Shown: in pieces, positions 38,013 to 50,900 of the stretch | How positions within the stretch are numbered: the first letter of the stretch is position 1 | Layout: each line of letters starts with the position of its first letter | Origin: Manduca sexta | Lineage: Eukaryota; Arthropoda; Insecta; Lepidoptera; Sphingidae | Length of the DNA stretch: 64,000 bases | Reading direction: 5' to 3' | Assembly (NCBI RefSeq): GCF_014839805.1 | Contig: NC_051132.1 | Span: 4,278,001-4,342,000 of the forward strand | Position numbers and translations under genes: made by a program | Notes under the pieces: generated by a model | What the model saw: only the letters and a program-made list of their open reading frames with translations | Told to the model about the DNA's origin: nothing | Databases searched by the model: none

Positions 38013-40722
38013 ACTCAGAAACAAGGGAACGGATTAAAATGATATCTGGCACATCTATGACAGTGATGTAGTCGGTGTGGCAGGGGCGACCCGCCCCGGG
38101 CCGACGGGACGGACGGATAGGACAGGACAGGACAGAATGGATTTATAGTAAGGCACAAAAAAGTAAAACCTTAAAAAATTTATACTTTTTTCGGATATGC
38201 CGGTAACTAACGGGGTGAGCGTAACACTAGTGTTTTTGTTGAAATGGGTCCTTCTTTATTATTTGCTCCAGTGACTAGAGACGGCACATTTTAGGTCCGC
38301 CCTAGGCTGCAAGAACCCAAATGACGCCACTGCACATAGACCATATCTTGTATATAATATATAGACTAAATTTATTCCCGATAATTTGCTTCCGTGAATA
38401 GTAAACAATTTCATGTTTAAAACTGATTTTGGAATAGATGCGCTGTCGTCGCGTCGTATAGCTGGCATTATAGATCGATCTAAGTAGTGATTTAAGAACC
38501 CTTGTAACGGGAAAGGCTTTAAACGCGGGCAAATTTGCTAGCAAGACTTAGTTACGTGTATAAATAAGCGTTATATTCCTACATCAAACTCTCTGTTGCT
38601 CAAACAATACCGTCTCAAACTACTACACCGTTTAATTAGAACTACGATGCTCGTTATCCCTTTTGCGTCATAAGTGAATATAATATCAAAGGGCAACGAC
38701 TATGATTGATATAAAATGTTCGAAATGAATCAGGGTAGGTACTTTATTAGTATCTGTGTTTGCAACATTAAAATACATTTTAAAAAAAAAACGTTTTTCT
38801 TTCTAGGGATCATGTATTGTTGGCAAACTTACGTACTTTTGTAACTTAAAATTTAGGTATAAAAACCTCTTTTAGGACCTTTCTACTAAGTAGTTTTTCG
38901 GGACTTACTATATCAAAGCACATTACAAAATTAAGTCTTATCATAACACATTTTATTCCCGATTGATATTGTTCCTAATCAAATAAAACGCATAAATATA
39001 CTTTAATTCATTTTCTTTAATTACTTCGACTTAACGGCTAAGTTAAGTCTCTCTTAATTTACAAGCGGTCGGTGTTTTCCGGATTTAAATATCCTTCGAA
39101 CAAAAAGCTAATGACTGTAACAGCGCGTTCATTAGCAAAGAGGACAAAGGAAACGTCAACTCAATGGAAAAGACGATAGTTTTTATCGTACTGAATCTTC
39201 ATTCACTCTTGCTTTATTCTCAGCATTTATTTTGAGGCAATAATTTAGATGCGTTTATATACTAGAAAATTGGACTTAATATCATTAACAATTTATTTTT
39301 AATAACTTTACTGTAACACTTCATTTATTTTTTATAACATGGTGTAAACACTATATATAAATACTTATATATAAGCGTCAAAACGCAACTATGCGGAAGC
39401 CTAACACGTACAGAACAGTTGATTAAGGAAGTCGTTACACTACTATAAGGCGCTGGACAATACTAATAATCGGCCGTATTCTAGCCCGTCGAATAAACAT
39501 CAAATACAGAGACAATTACATTTAATGTTTACTCGGCCTTGTTGCTTCATACCTGTACATTAATGTTGTTTGGATGGCGTCTGTTTGTCCTTCGCGACAC
39601 CCCCGCGAAAATGTTTTGTAAACTATCGAGCTATGGAATTAATTTGAAAAGCATTATTTATGTCTGTTTGATAGATCGTAGACTAATGGATTAGTATGGG
39701 GTTAAGTTTCCATCTGAAATAATGCGAATGTACAATAATTAATGTGGTATGAGAAAACGTCTTATTGATGTAATTGGACTGCGCATCGCGAAGTTGTGCC
39801 TTCGGGCAATCGAAATGTGCACTTAACAATTCGATAAAACTACGTTATATTTTTGCGTGATAAGATTTCCAATGTGATGATATACTCACCATTCATCGCG
39901 TTTTGAGACAAAAATAAACTTAGCCAATTGTAAGTGCCTATCTGCACCTTTGCCTGCCCGTTGATTACAATAGAGGCGGGAGGTTTAGCTATGTAAAATA
40001 TGAGTAAAAACAAAAAAATACGCTTAGAAAGTTGTTCCATAATGAATTTTTAATATAGCGTGAAAAACAGTTTCCTTTTTAATAAAAATTCCAAGTTGCC
40101 CGAACTGCGGTCGTGCACACTCATAATTCTACTGCGTACACTGTGGACTAAAGACTTTTTCAATAAGGAATACAAATATTTCTATTACTGTTGAGTAAGT
40201 TATAGCATAGATTACTATGCATAGCACGAAGTCATCAGTATTATATTGGAATTTTAAATTTTATATCACTTTAGGAAATACTACTAACGCTATTAGATAC
40301 TTTATAATATATATCTATGTAAATTCAAACATGACAACAGATACCAATTATGAAATTTACAATAAATGTTATAATCAACTACATCGATATTACTCATCCA
40401 TACATGATAGAAAAATATATTTTTTTCTGGCAAAGACATCTGGACAGACAGTACCCTGTGGGTTAAAGGTTATAGGCTACTCGTATCACATCAATGGAGT
40501 GATTAAGACTCAAATAAATATGGATGCACTGGTTGGCCAATGCGCTTATGCTTAATCCTTTAGGGTTAGAATTGTGAGCGTATTAATCTGGGGTCGTGGA
40601 CAATATACCTTTCTGCAATCGTTAACGCTAATAGAAAAGAAAAATATGCATAGGAATAACATATTATCATAACAATAGGCCTATCGTTGATGATTATAGA
40701 AAGGCTTGTTGTCTACAGACAT
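38013..40722. other. Intergenic DNA with a GC-rich repeat-like patch
   Basis: 38070-38340 holds a GC-rich block (GGCAGGGGCGACCCGCCCCG, then GGACAGGACAGGACAG) and CGCCCTAGGCTGCAAGAACC, probably a decayed insertion. A 112-codon plus-strand open frame at 40217-40555 has no family resemblance and an intergenic-like composition. No gene was found. Confidence -1.
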
Positions 40723-40932
40723 ATCTGGAAACGGACGGACGATCGATGGAGCAGACAGGTGCTAGAGTGAAGACCGCGATTAGGTAGACATAGTGTGGGA
40801 CGCCCTGCTGTACAATGGACCGACAACTTGAAAAAGGTGGTGGATAGTGGAAGGATGCGGGCTGCTCAAGACCAGAATGGTTGGCGCTCACTTAGGGAGG
40901 CCAACATTCAGCAGTGGACGGAAAAAGGTTGA
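40723..40932 (+). pseudogene. RTE LINE reverse-transcriptase C-terminus, one internal stop
   Basis: A 70-codon frame: IWKRTDDRWSRQVLE, TGA (a Trp codon in the family), RPRLGRHSVGRPAVQWTDNL, KKVVDSGRMRAAQDQNGWRS, LREANIQQWTEKG, then TGA. This is the GRP..QWTDN...RAAQD...WRSL.EA..QQW signature of RTE-clade elements, inactivated by the internal stop. It lies about 1 kb upstream of the odorant receptor. Confidence -1.
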
Positions 40933-41786
40933 TTGAGATGTCTACGGTTTGTAGTGATTTCTTAACCATTTGCCACCATTTATTTATAAAAATGGGTATT
41001 TTTGTTACTCAAACGGTTTCGGAGTGGCATACTTGTTACGAAAATTGTAAGCAGTAATATTTTTTCTCAAGTTCACTCTTTCATAAGTCCCACTGACAGT
41101 GTGAATGCAAATCGAAACCGACTACAAGAGAAGTCCATCTTGCGCTGAGTGATTTTTGACGTGACCACAATATTGGGGCTAGATGTAAGAGCTACATCGT
41201 TTCTAGCACATTCTATCCGTTAAATTTATTTATTAGGTAAGAAATTCGCTAGACATTTTTACATATAATAAAATTAAGACAATTTATACATGATAGATAT
41301 TGGAAAATGAATATAGGTGGTGTTTTTATTAAAGCAGCGAAAGCCAAAGCAACAGTTTTTCTGTATGTAATATGTTTGTACTCACATCTCGCAAAAATTA
41401 CTGTATGGATTGAATGCAGGTTTTCACCGATATAATGCTAGATTTCTATCTTAAAATATAGACTCCATTTTATCCGGGGAAAATATAATGCGGGAATTTT
41501 ATCCCAAAAAAACATGTTAAACTAATCCTTACTAAATAAAAGGAATTCATTTGGTGTTTTATCTCTTTCACAAAAGTACTGAATAATAACCTATACAGTG
41601 TGTATTGATAAGGGATACAATAATAAAGAATTAATAACAAAGTGCTAAATAGCCATTATTGTGTATTTATACATTATTCTTAACTATGGACTAAGTGTAC
41701 CTATTATTAAATTAAAAGTAAGGCTTGTTACTTGTTTTCTAACATAAAACAAATAAAAAGTACTTTATATACTTATGCAAGAGTTT
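40933..41786. other. Upstream region of the odorant receptor
   Basis: AT-rich, with no repeat recognised between the RTE fragment and the first TATA-like motif. This is where the receptor's cis-regulatory sites would be expected, but none can be named from sequence alone. Confidence -1.
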
Positions 41787-41858
41787 TATAAAAGTTCTTC
41801 AACAAACATAAAATTCTAACCGTCGACTGTTTATTTTCACACGAGTGCCTTATAAAAG
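41787..41858 (+). promoter_or_regulatory. Candidate TATA boxes upstream of the odorant receptor
   Basis: TATAAAAG occurs twice, at 41787-41794 and 41851-41858. The nearer one lies 57 nt before the ATG at 41908. If used, transcription would start near 41880 and leave a 5' UTR of only about 25-30 nt. This is inferred from motif and spacing only; the region is AT-rich, so chance matches are plausible. Confidence -1.
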
Positions 41859-41907
41859 CGTTTGGAGGAAACGGCAAATATGGTATTATTTTAAAGCTAC
41901 CGGCGAA

Positions 41908-44900
41908 ATGGCGTCATATTTTAAACGCATATTTTCCAGAAAACAACTCGATGCAAATAAACCAACCGTGAGTTTTTAACATACTTACACCAAATTATTA
42001 TTGTTTCGGCTCTAAACAGGTCAATTTAATTGATTGACTAGCTAGTAGTGTGGGATAAAATCTATCAGCTCGCGTCCGTCGATATTTTATTTGGACGCCA
42101 CTCCACTTACTATCTGATACATTGAAGTCTTAGTAACCTACTTTTTTTTACATCGCACATGAACCCACCATAAAAAAATAGATATACCTACGGACAAAAC
42201 AGCTACCGGCCCAGTCCTTCAGGAATGTGCTATTCACTATCCCTTTGAGGTAGCTCGGCGCTTTCGTTGCGCCTAGCGTCATTGGGCGGATTAATTAGAT
42301 GCCTCTTAAAAGGCGGAGGATTCTGTAATGGAGTCAAAAAAATGCTAATGAATTTGGTGGTACAATGAACATTGCCTAGTTAAGAGTGGAACGGACTGCC
42401 GAGATGAATCTCCGTAAATTCAAAACCCGAGGGCACGCACCACTGACTTTTATAAAATTATGCGAGTAATTTTTGTAATTTATGTATTTTTTTATCGGTG
42501 AAGGAAAACATCGTGAGGAAACCTGCAAACCTGAGAAGCTCTCGATAAGAATTTTGACGGTATGTGAAGTCTGCCAGTCCGCACTACGCCAGTGTGGTGG
42601 ACTAAGGCGAAAAACCTTTCAGTACTAGGAGAGGCCTGTGCCCATCAGTAGGACAGTATATAACACATGGCAGATATTATTATATACACACTGATACCGA
42701 ATTTACAAAAGTGATGAGTCATAGGGTGGTTTTTCCAAATTCCGAAACTGTAATTTCGTTTGAGGCAATACTTACGTTCATTTAAAAAGAGGCTGATGGA
42801 AGAAAATGTTACATTTTAAAGACGCAGCATCTTTCAGAATTTTACTGATTAAGTAATTATACAATTCTAGAATAAAAGAAGCTATGACTGGGAATAAATG
42901 TGATATAAACAATCATATAACGGCTACTCTAATTTATACTAACTCCAAGTTCTACTCACCTCCATCTTTTTCGGAATACCCACCTTAAATCTGGCATGGT
43001 TTGTGGAAACATCTCATATCTAGTAATTGGTTACAGGTGTACACCAGAGAAGATTATGACAACACGTATTCAGTACCAATGGCAGTGTTGAAGCTGGTCG
43101 GCCTTCGGCTCACCAAGGAAGATCTCTCTTGCGCCAGGTAAGGTAGAAAACTTTATTTAAACTCACACTCGTATTCGTGTACTCATACTAGAATCCTTGC
43201 TATCATAATATGCTAGATATCACTGTGTGGAACCAAACTTTTTAGTTCCGATTTGAAAGAAAACGTTTGAAATGTATCTAATTACTGCGCATTGAATACA
43301 TAAAAATACAGTTTTAAACAATTACTAAGTTTCATGTATTGTTATTTCTATTATTAATGAAAAACGCCATTATGCTACGTGATTACAATAAAATGTGTCC
43401 AATAGATACTATTAATGTGTTAACATCTGTTGTAAGAGTTCATAAAGCAGACTATGCTGTTACAAAACTATTATCTTTGACACCACTACTGACCTCAGAG
43501 CTAAAAGCATCTAGATTTAAATATGTAGCATTTTATAGAGGGACAATAACCTTGTTTATATTTAACATAATCTAACAAATGGGCAAATGATTGAACTGGC
43601 CATAGACAGACACAATTTCAGAAGAATCAAGACTCTACTTCATGATATGTTGTACAATGATATGATTCTATCGCTTCATAAACTTAGAAGAAGAAAAAGA
43701 TACTATTTTTTTAAGTTAATTCCCTTCTCAATTTCCCTATAAATGCATTGAATATAATTAGAATTATGTTTTAGATTATGCTGGAACGTGTTCTACTGGT
43801 TTGAATTTGCCAATCTATTCATTGTGACTTGGCTGGAGTTGATTAACATGGTGCAGACGGCCAAGGGCGGTTCGTTCCAGGATGCTGTTGAGATATTCAG
43901 GATGATGCCCTGCGTCGGATACTTGCTACTAGGTATGGCGGATATAACAAATCTTTTAGATCGGAGCTTGATACAAAGAGTTTAGTGCCACCATGTTCAT
44001 TTAGCATGTAATTAAATGGCATTTGGTTCTGTAATATAATGTAGTCCTGTTCTACGCAGTAAGCCAGTATTTTGGGGGGCTGGTCAGAAACCTACTAACC
44101 TATTCTTACTGTATGTGTTCGTATTACACGAAATTTAAAAAAATAAATAACATGCAGAAAACAGTTGATATATAAGAAGCTCAGTTTTAAATATGGAGAT
44201 AAAACAGTACATTTCAAATGCTATGTGTAAATACTCAGATATCTACTCAGAGCCAATAAATACTATCACTTTTGAACTAATTAGATAGTTAAAGAAATAT
44301 AAAAAACGCGATAAAATCCTAAAACTAGTTTTATTTCGATGTCTATATGGCGTAAACATAAGAAGTCATTAGTTACAGAAATGTCATTTAAAATAGCATA
44401 AAATTATTTCTATAATCTTAGTAAAGTATTGAAATAAAACTATTAAGGGATTTTATTGGGGTTATTTATATTATTATTCTGTCCCGACGTGTCGAAGACT
44501 TTGAAGCCTCCATGGTCACGGAGCGGGCTGAGGTGTTAGTCATCCGCAAGTCAAAATTACAATATCTACCTACATTTTCCAGTCATACAATATTGTTATT
44601 ATTTTTTCTTAGCTGTTGACGGTCGGGCACTAACGTCTGGAGAAAATAATAATATAAATAACCGTGATAAAATCCGTAAATAGTTTTATTTCAATGTAAA
44701 CATAAGAAATCACTTTGTAAAATAGATTACCGTTTCAGCCATGGCCAAATCATACAAGATTGTGTACTACCGTCCCGTTTATGAGAACCTGGTGAGCGAG
44801 TTACGCGACATGTGGCCTCGAGGCGTGGTCTCCGAGGAGGAACACCTCATCATCAGTACCGCACTAAAACAACTGTACTACGTCGTCCAAGGTACACAAT

Positions 44901-47900
44901 ATAATATATTGTGTTTTTCTAATCAGTCTCAGCTAGGAGACTAGAATTTGTGTCCGCCACATCTTGGGTCGATATACATCGTGAAAATTCGATACACTTG
45001 TAGCGCCTCCATCCGTCCCTTTCGGGGATAAAAAGCGTGATTGTATGTGTGTCTTTATGTACCGTCAGTCAAAAAAGTAGCTGAACAAGATCAAAACTTC
45101 AAACCGCTTTTACACAATAACTTCAATCGAAATGTTGTTTTTTTCTTTATCTAAAATAAAATAAATTCTTCAAGTTCATGTTAGTGAAGAAAAAACGTTT
45201 ATATGGATACAAAAGTTTAAAGGCGATTTAAAATTTGTTCAGACACTTTTGTTTCTGACTACAAGCATGTGAAATGACATTCTAGTAAGATGAAAATTCC
45301 AACATAATTTGAAAGAACGGTGACTTTTCGTAGGTATTGAATACTGATCTTTTCAATTTAACAATTCCTTCAATGTCCTTGATATTAAAGTTTTAGATTT
45401 AAGCCTTCATTTCAAATGTCTAGACAGTATTTGTAGGTCATCCACCGGGGATAAGATATCGTTCTTGACATTCCATCATTGTTATCTTTAATGTCTCGAC
45501 AATTAAATTACGTAACATGACTTTTGCAAAACGTTTACCTTGGCACCTAATTATTTTACTATTTTACAAAACATCTTAACTTAACTTTATATTTTTTCTA
45601 TACACTATATATAGTACTTTACTACATACATATATAGAACATAGTATAATACAATCATCTGGTATATTCTACAAGTAAATTGAAGAGGTCGTCATTTTGT
45701 AAATTGCTATTTTTTCGACTTTCAGGGTACTACTGGTGCAACAATGCTCTCTTGGTTATATTTCTATCACCACCCTTCGTAGAGATAATAAAACGAGCCG
45801 CAGGAGATGAAGTGCCGTTAATCCTACCATTCTTTTACTGGTTTCCGTTCGACCCGTTTCAACGTATCTTTTACGAGATAATACTAATCGCGCAAACTTG
45901 GCACGGTGAGATATGTGTTTTTAATAAGTATTACTAACATACTACAGGTAAATTGAGTACTATTCGCAGATAGTATAGCAGCTTTTGAAATTAGCGATAC
46001 TTCCTTCGGTCTCTTATTTGCGACATATTACAAGGTATGTTTGTCCTAATATCATTCTCATTTAGTTCAATTTGAATTTGAGAATTTAATTTCTCTCGCA
46101 CAACTTCCTTCTTCTATCTAATCTCATCTTACTGTGAGATCATGGTGGAGTCGACGCCATTCACTAAGTATAAGCAAAATATTTGGAGGCGGTGTCTTGC
46201 TTGACGTCAACCCATTCTAGAGACTTCAATCCCGAGCATTCCGTGTTAAACAAAATTCTCTTTATGGCACCAACTACAATAATTAGTTCTAAAGAAAGCT
46301 CTATATCTTAGCACTTATAAATAACCGGAGAAACTTCTCGAGCACCTATGAAAGGCACAAGAATTTCATTTAAGTGCCAACAAAAATGTAATCATTTTTA
46401 ATTACGCCCCGGAACTCGGCGATAAAATGCGGTGGAATGAATATGAATTTTGGATTACTTGGATTTTAATCATTACTGAACGATTTTCGGCAAAGTATGC
46501 TTTCATGATTCACGTTCGGAAATTTAAACAGATATTTTCAGTATTTGTGAAAATTAATGTTCATTTTGTTTATATCGGTTTGCAAAACATTGAATTTTAT
46601 ATATTTACATACCGAAAAAGTAAAAGAGGTTTTAAAATATACGAAAATGATATTTTAATATGTAAATAATAAAGTAGGTTGCTTTCATGATTCACGTTCG
46701 GAAATTTAAAAGAGATTTTCCGTATGTGTGAAAATGTATGTTCATTTTGTTTATATTGGTTTGCAAAACATTGAATTTGATATATTTACATGCTGAAAGA
46801 GTAAAAGAGGTTTTAAAATATATGATATTTTAATATGTAAATAATAAAGTAGGTTTTGTCATTTATTTATACATTCAGTTTCTGCAAATTTATATTTATA
46901 TATACGAAATATATTTTGACGATCGATTACAAGAACTGCCGTGTGGTACACGGATGCCATAATTCTGAAGCTTGAAGTTTACTATTCATTACAAAATTTA
47001 TGTACGTATTAATTACAGTACCAACCTGTTATATTAAGCTTTGGTTAATCAATCATGATAATAAAACTTTATTATAGATATAAATATAATGAAACGTAGA
47101 GACGATATGGCTTCCAAATTTCCTAGACTGATAGGCCTCAACCGAGGTAACTAACTTTACTGATTAATCAATGTCATAACAGAAATCCATTTTGACGGCA
47201 ATTTTGCTAATACATCCCTTATCGGACCTGTTATTTAATTAATGTTCGTGTGCGAAATGGTTTTAGAATTGAATAGTGAATCCTGTGTTGAATAACCTCT
47301 CTCATTAGTAATTTATATATTGATCATGTAATATTTTTGTTACGAATATTATGTAGTTCTATGAATGCTTTTATACATATATGTGAGTATGTGTGTACTA
47401 ATCATATACGTTTCTTTCTACGTTAATATTTCATAATAATCTTTTTTCTATCATAATATACACCTACCTTGTTTTAGCTCTGCACAATTTAAGATTGACT
47501 GAAAAATATTTTTAGGCTATAAGTATGTCTGAACAAATAAAAAGTGTAAATAAAGTCTACATTACAATCTCTAGTCAAATACATCAGTATAAAAAAGCGA
47601 GTACTTCAGATTATATTTATTCACAGGTCTAATAACGATATGGTTTATGCTCTGCGGTGATCTTCTCTTCTGCATATTCCTAAGCCACATAACAACTCAA
47701 TTTGATTTATTGTCTGTGCGTATCAAAAGACTTGTTTATGTACCTATCGATAAACAATTGGTTGAAAGTTATCCCCTAGGTAAATATAAACTCTGTAAAT
47801 TTAGTCAAAAGTTAAAAAACACATAGTCATAACAATAGTTAGTAGACTATACCTAAAAATTCTTTCAGGAGAATATAGCAAAGATTTTTTAAAAAAAGAT

Positions 47901-50900
47901 AAGCATATTAATTTGGATTCGTTTACGGAAAAAGAATGGGAGAATCGATATCAGAAGGAAGTTACTGAAATTGTTTTAAGACATCACGCTCTAATCAGGT
48001 AATATACCTTATGCCAATATCATAAGTGCTAAAATTAATTATTTATACTCATAAATTATCTATGAAGCAAGATGGAACGTATTCCAAGAGTAACTTAGTT
48101 TTACCTTTGACTTTTAGGAATAAGTTCAGAGTTGTTAAAATTATGTAAAAATTATAATTGCGTAATTCTGACTTTTATAGTTACCCAAATACGCCTTATG
48201 TTTTCCAAGTATTGTTTACAATAATTTCAAAGGAATTATTTAACGTTTTTTTAATACTTAACTGGCCGTAGTATCCTACTCAATATTACTAATCTTATTA
48301 AACATAAGATTAATAATATTGAGTATTAAAGTAAAAGTAGTTTTCGAAAATTAATTATCTAAAGCGAAGTCAAAGATGAATATATTTTCAAAATTAATTT
48401 AAAACGAGGCATTAGCTCAAATATCCTACTCTATATATATTTTTCAGATTATCTGGCGACGTGGAAAATTTGTTCAGTTTTGCGCTTCTGGTCAATTTCT
48501 TCAACAGCTCTATCATCATTTGTTTTTGTGGATTTTGCTGCGTTGTAAGTTATAAAAGATAACTAAAGTTCAAAATTAAATCAAATATAACTTGATACAT
48601 TCCAAAAATAGGCCGTAATTAGGTATACAAAGTTAGCGAAGTATTTTCAAATATGCATTTACTTAAATATTAAAAGATGATTTGAAAAGTTTATACGTTG
48701 TTTTGTCTTGAGGTACCTACCTACTAGGTAAGAAATTCAGAAATGAGTTACAATATTTATTTAGAAGAACATCAATACAGCATTTCTTACTTCAGATTGT
48801 GGAGAAGTGGAACGAGATGGTCTACAAATCATTTTTGACAACTGCCCTCTCACAAACATGGCTCTTATGCTGGTATGGACAACGTCTACTGGAATCTGTA
48901 AGTATTTTGAAACTAGTCTAACAGTGTGCAATAAAATTTTAAGTTAATATAGAAACCAAAACTCGTAGACCTTAGGTAGAGCATGTAAAGTCTTTCTATA
49001 TACTGGCTTGTGGCTTATTAGGAAGATAACTATTTTTAAGGTAGTTTCGTCCCTTCAATACAACCATACGAAAGGCCTAGAAAGTATTACAGCAATCTAC
49101 TTACTTGAGCCTAATACGATATGTTCGTCCCTACTGGTAATAATATAAAAAATTCTAGTCGTGAATACGGCCTCGGACTACTGAAACTTGAAACAAGCGA
49201 GTCGCAAACTGAACTGTATCTTTAGAGGGCTAAGTTATTTTTTTTTCAAACTGGCAAACCTGATGATAAAAAATAACTTAGCCCTCCAAAATTCTGAAAA
49301 AAAAAATCCAACTGAGTTGCACTGAACTGCGCTTGTTACATGAAAATCTATATTTATATATAAAAATGAATCACTATTTTCCTCGCTCACGCCATAACTT
49401 TATAACGACTTAACCGATTTCATTCATCTTTTTAAGTTTTCTAATATTATGTAGAAGGTTCTTACGAATATTGGAAAAATTCTTAAAACTTAACGTCTAT
49501 TTTAACTTATCGCGTTTAACAATACACGCGTTTCATGAATGTGAATTAAGCAGACAGCTGTTTTTTTCTCAGGTATAAATATGAAAAAAAATATAGGTAT
49601 AATTCGTCTGTACGGGTGTATGTCACTGACCTCCTCCTAAGCCGTTGGACCGATTTGGATGAAACTTATATGTTTTCGCTTGAGTCTCTGGATGGTTTAG
49701 ATAAAAAATTGGACGACATAGGTGACGCTGTACTCGGATTCTAGGATTTTGCCTAATTTTTAAGGCAAGGCAATGTCTTTCGGGTCAGTGTCTTATAAAG
49801 GCCAATAACATAGGTACTCCAACCACAATAAAAGCTCGCCTTTCCTTGAAACGGAGAAACGGTAGGGTTTGGAGACGTACCTACTGTTTGGCAGTAACAT
49901 CCAGTAAAGCATCTATGAACAACATAAAATATTTTAACCGATTCCTTTATATTTGACACTGTCTATGTCCACTTTCTATATGAACCTTGAGTGTGCTCGC
50001 GATGTAGACTTATGTTTGCTACGCCAGTGATGTCTTCCTGCTATAATTTTCATATTGATGTTGAATTAATATTCAACATCAAATTGAAAATAATTAAACT
50101 AATTCAATAATTACTTACATTTCTTGTTTTCTGAGGTCAACTAAACTTCTACAAATGGAATTTATTAGTGCCCTTAAATAAAAAGTCTACTTCCATTTTT
50201 TAGCTCATTCTAAATCCTATTGTAGAACATAGGTATAACTATAATGCGGTTCTAGGTAGCATGCTATTTAAGAACTTACATAAAACAAAAAAATATATTT
50301 TTAAGGACACAGCTAAACAAAACTTTTATGAGATTTGCAGAACTTATAGATGCAACTATTAATAACGTGAATAATTTTGAGAAAACTTGTTTCACAAATC
50401 CTTAAGTACCATTAAAACTCAGATAACAGATGTTTTATTTTTAAAATCCAGTAGATACTTACTCGTATCTTGAACTGTTACGATTTCAAAGAATAATGAT
50501 TGTGATCCATAATATTTATTAATATTGTTTAGTTATTTTCGGTTTGTTTCGTTCCATAGAGCGAAGGAGTTTCGAGTGCAATTTACAACAGCGGATGGTA
50601 CATGGCGACTAGGAAAATTAAGAGCTCTCTATTAATTATGCTTCATAGGTAAATCCATAATATTATTGTCTTATTAATTTATTCGGCTTAGTTATTTTAT
50701 TGGTAGTAATTTATACGACTTTAATCGGCCCTACCTACTAACTTAATCGAGCGATAATCTAGCGGTAAGTAATGGACTGCAATGACGGATCTCTTAGCAC
50801 CAGTTCCAGCGTATTTATTGAGCAGCTCAATCCAAAATGCCTTTCTACAATCGATAAAGAAATGTATGGAATTGACATATCTTATCGATAAGTCTGTAGA

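Larger units (their letters stand above)
48898..50559 (+). other. Receptor intron 9 with interspersed repeat and hairpins
   Basis: The largest but one intron of the receptor. It holds a 19-bp perfect inverted repeat (49225-49286), a probable interspersed repeat at about 49355-49750 and a 12-bp perfect inverted repeat with a 4-nt loop (50055-50082). The repeat at 49355-49750 has phrases such as CGACTTAACCGATTTCATTC and CCGTTGGACCGATTTGGATG, typical of a repeat family I associate with Lepidoptera but cannot name. No exon was seen. Confidence -1.

Noticed and set aside
40217..40555. 112-codon plus-strand open frame
   Set aside because: No family resemblance, AT-rich codons without bias and no splice context. 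Treated as chance.
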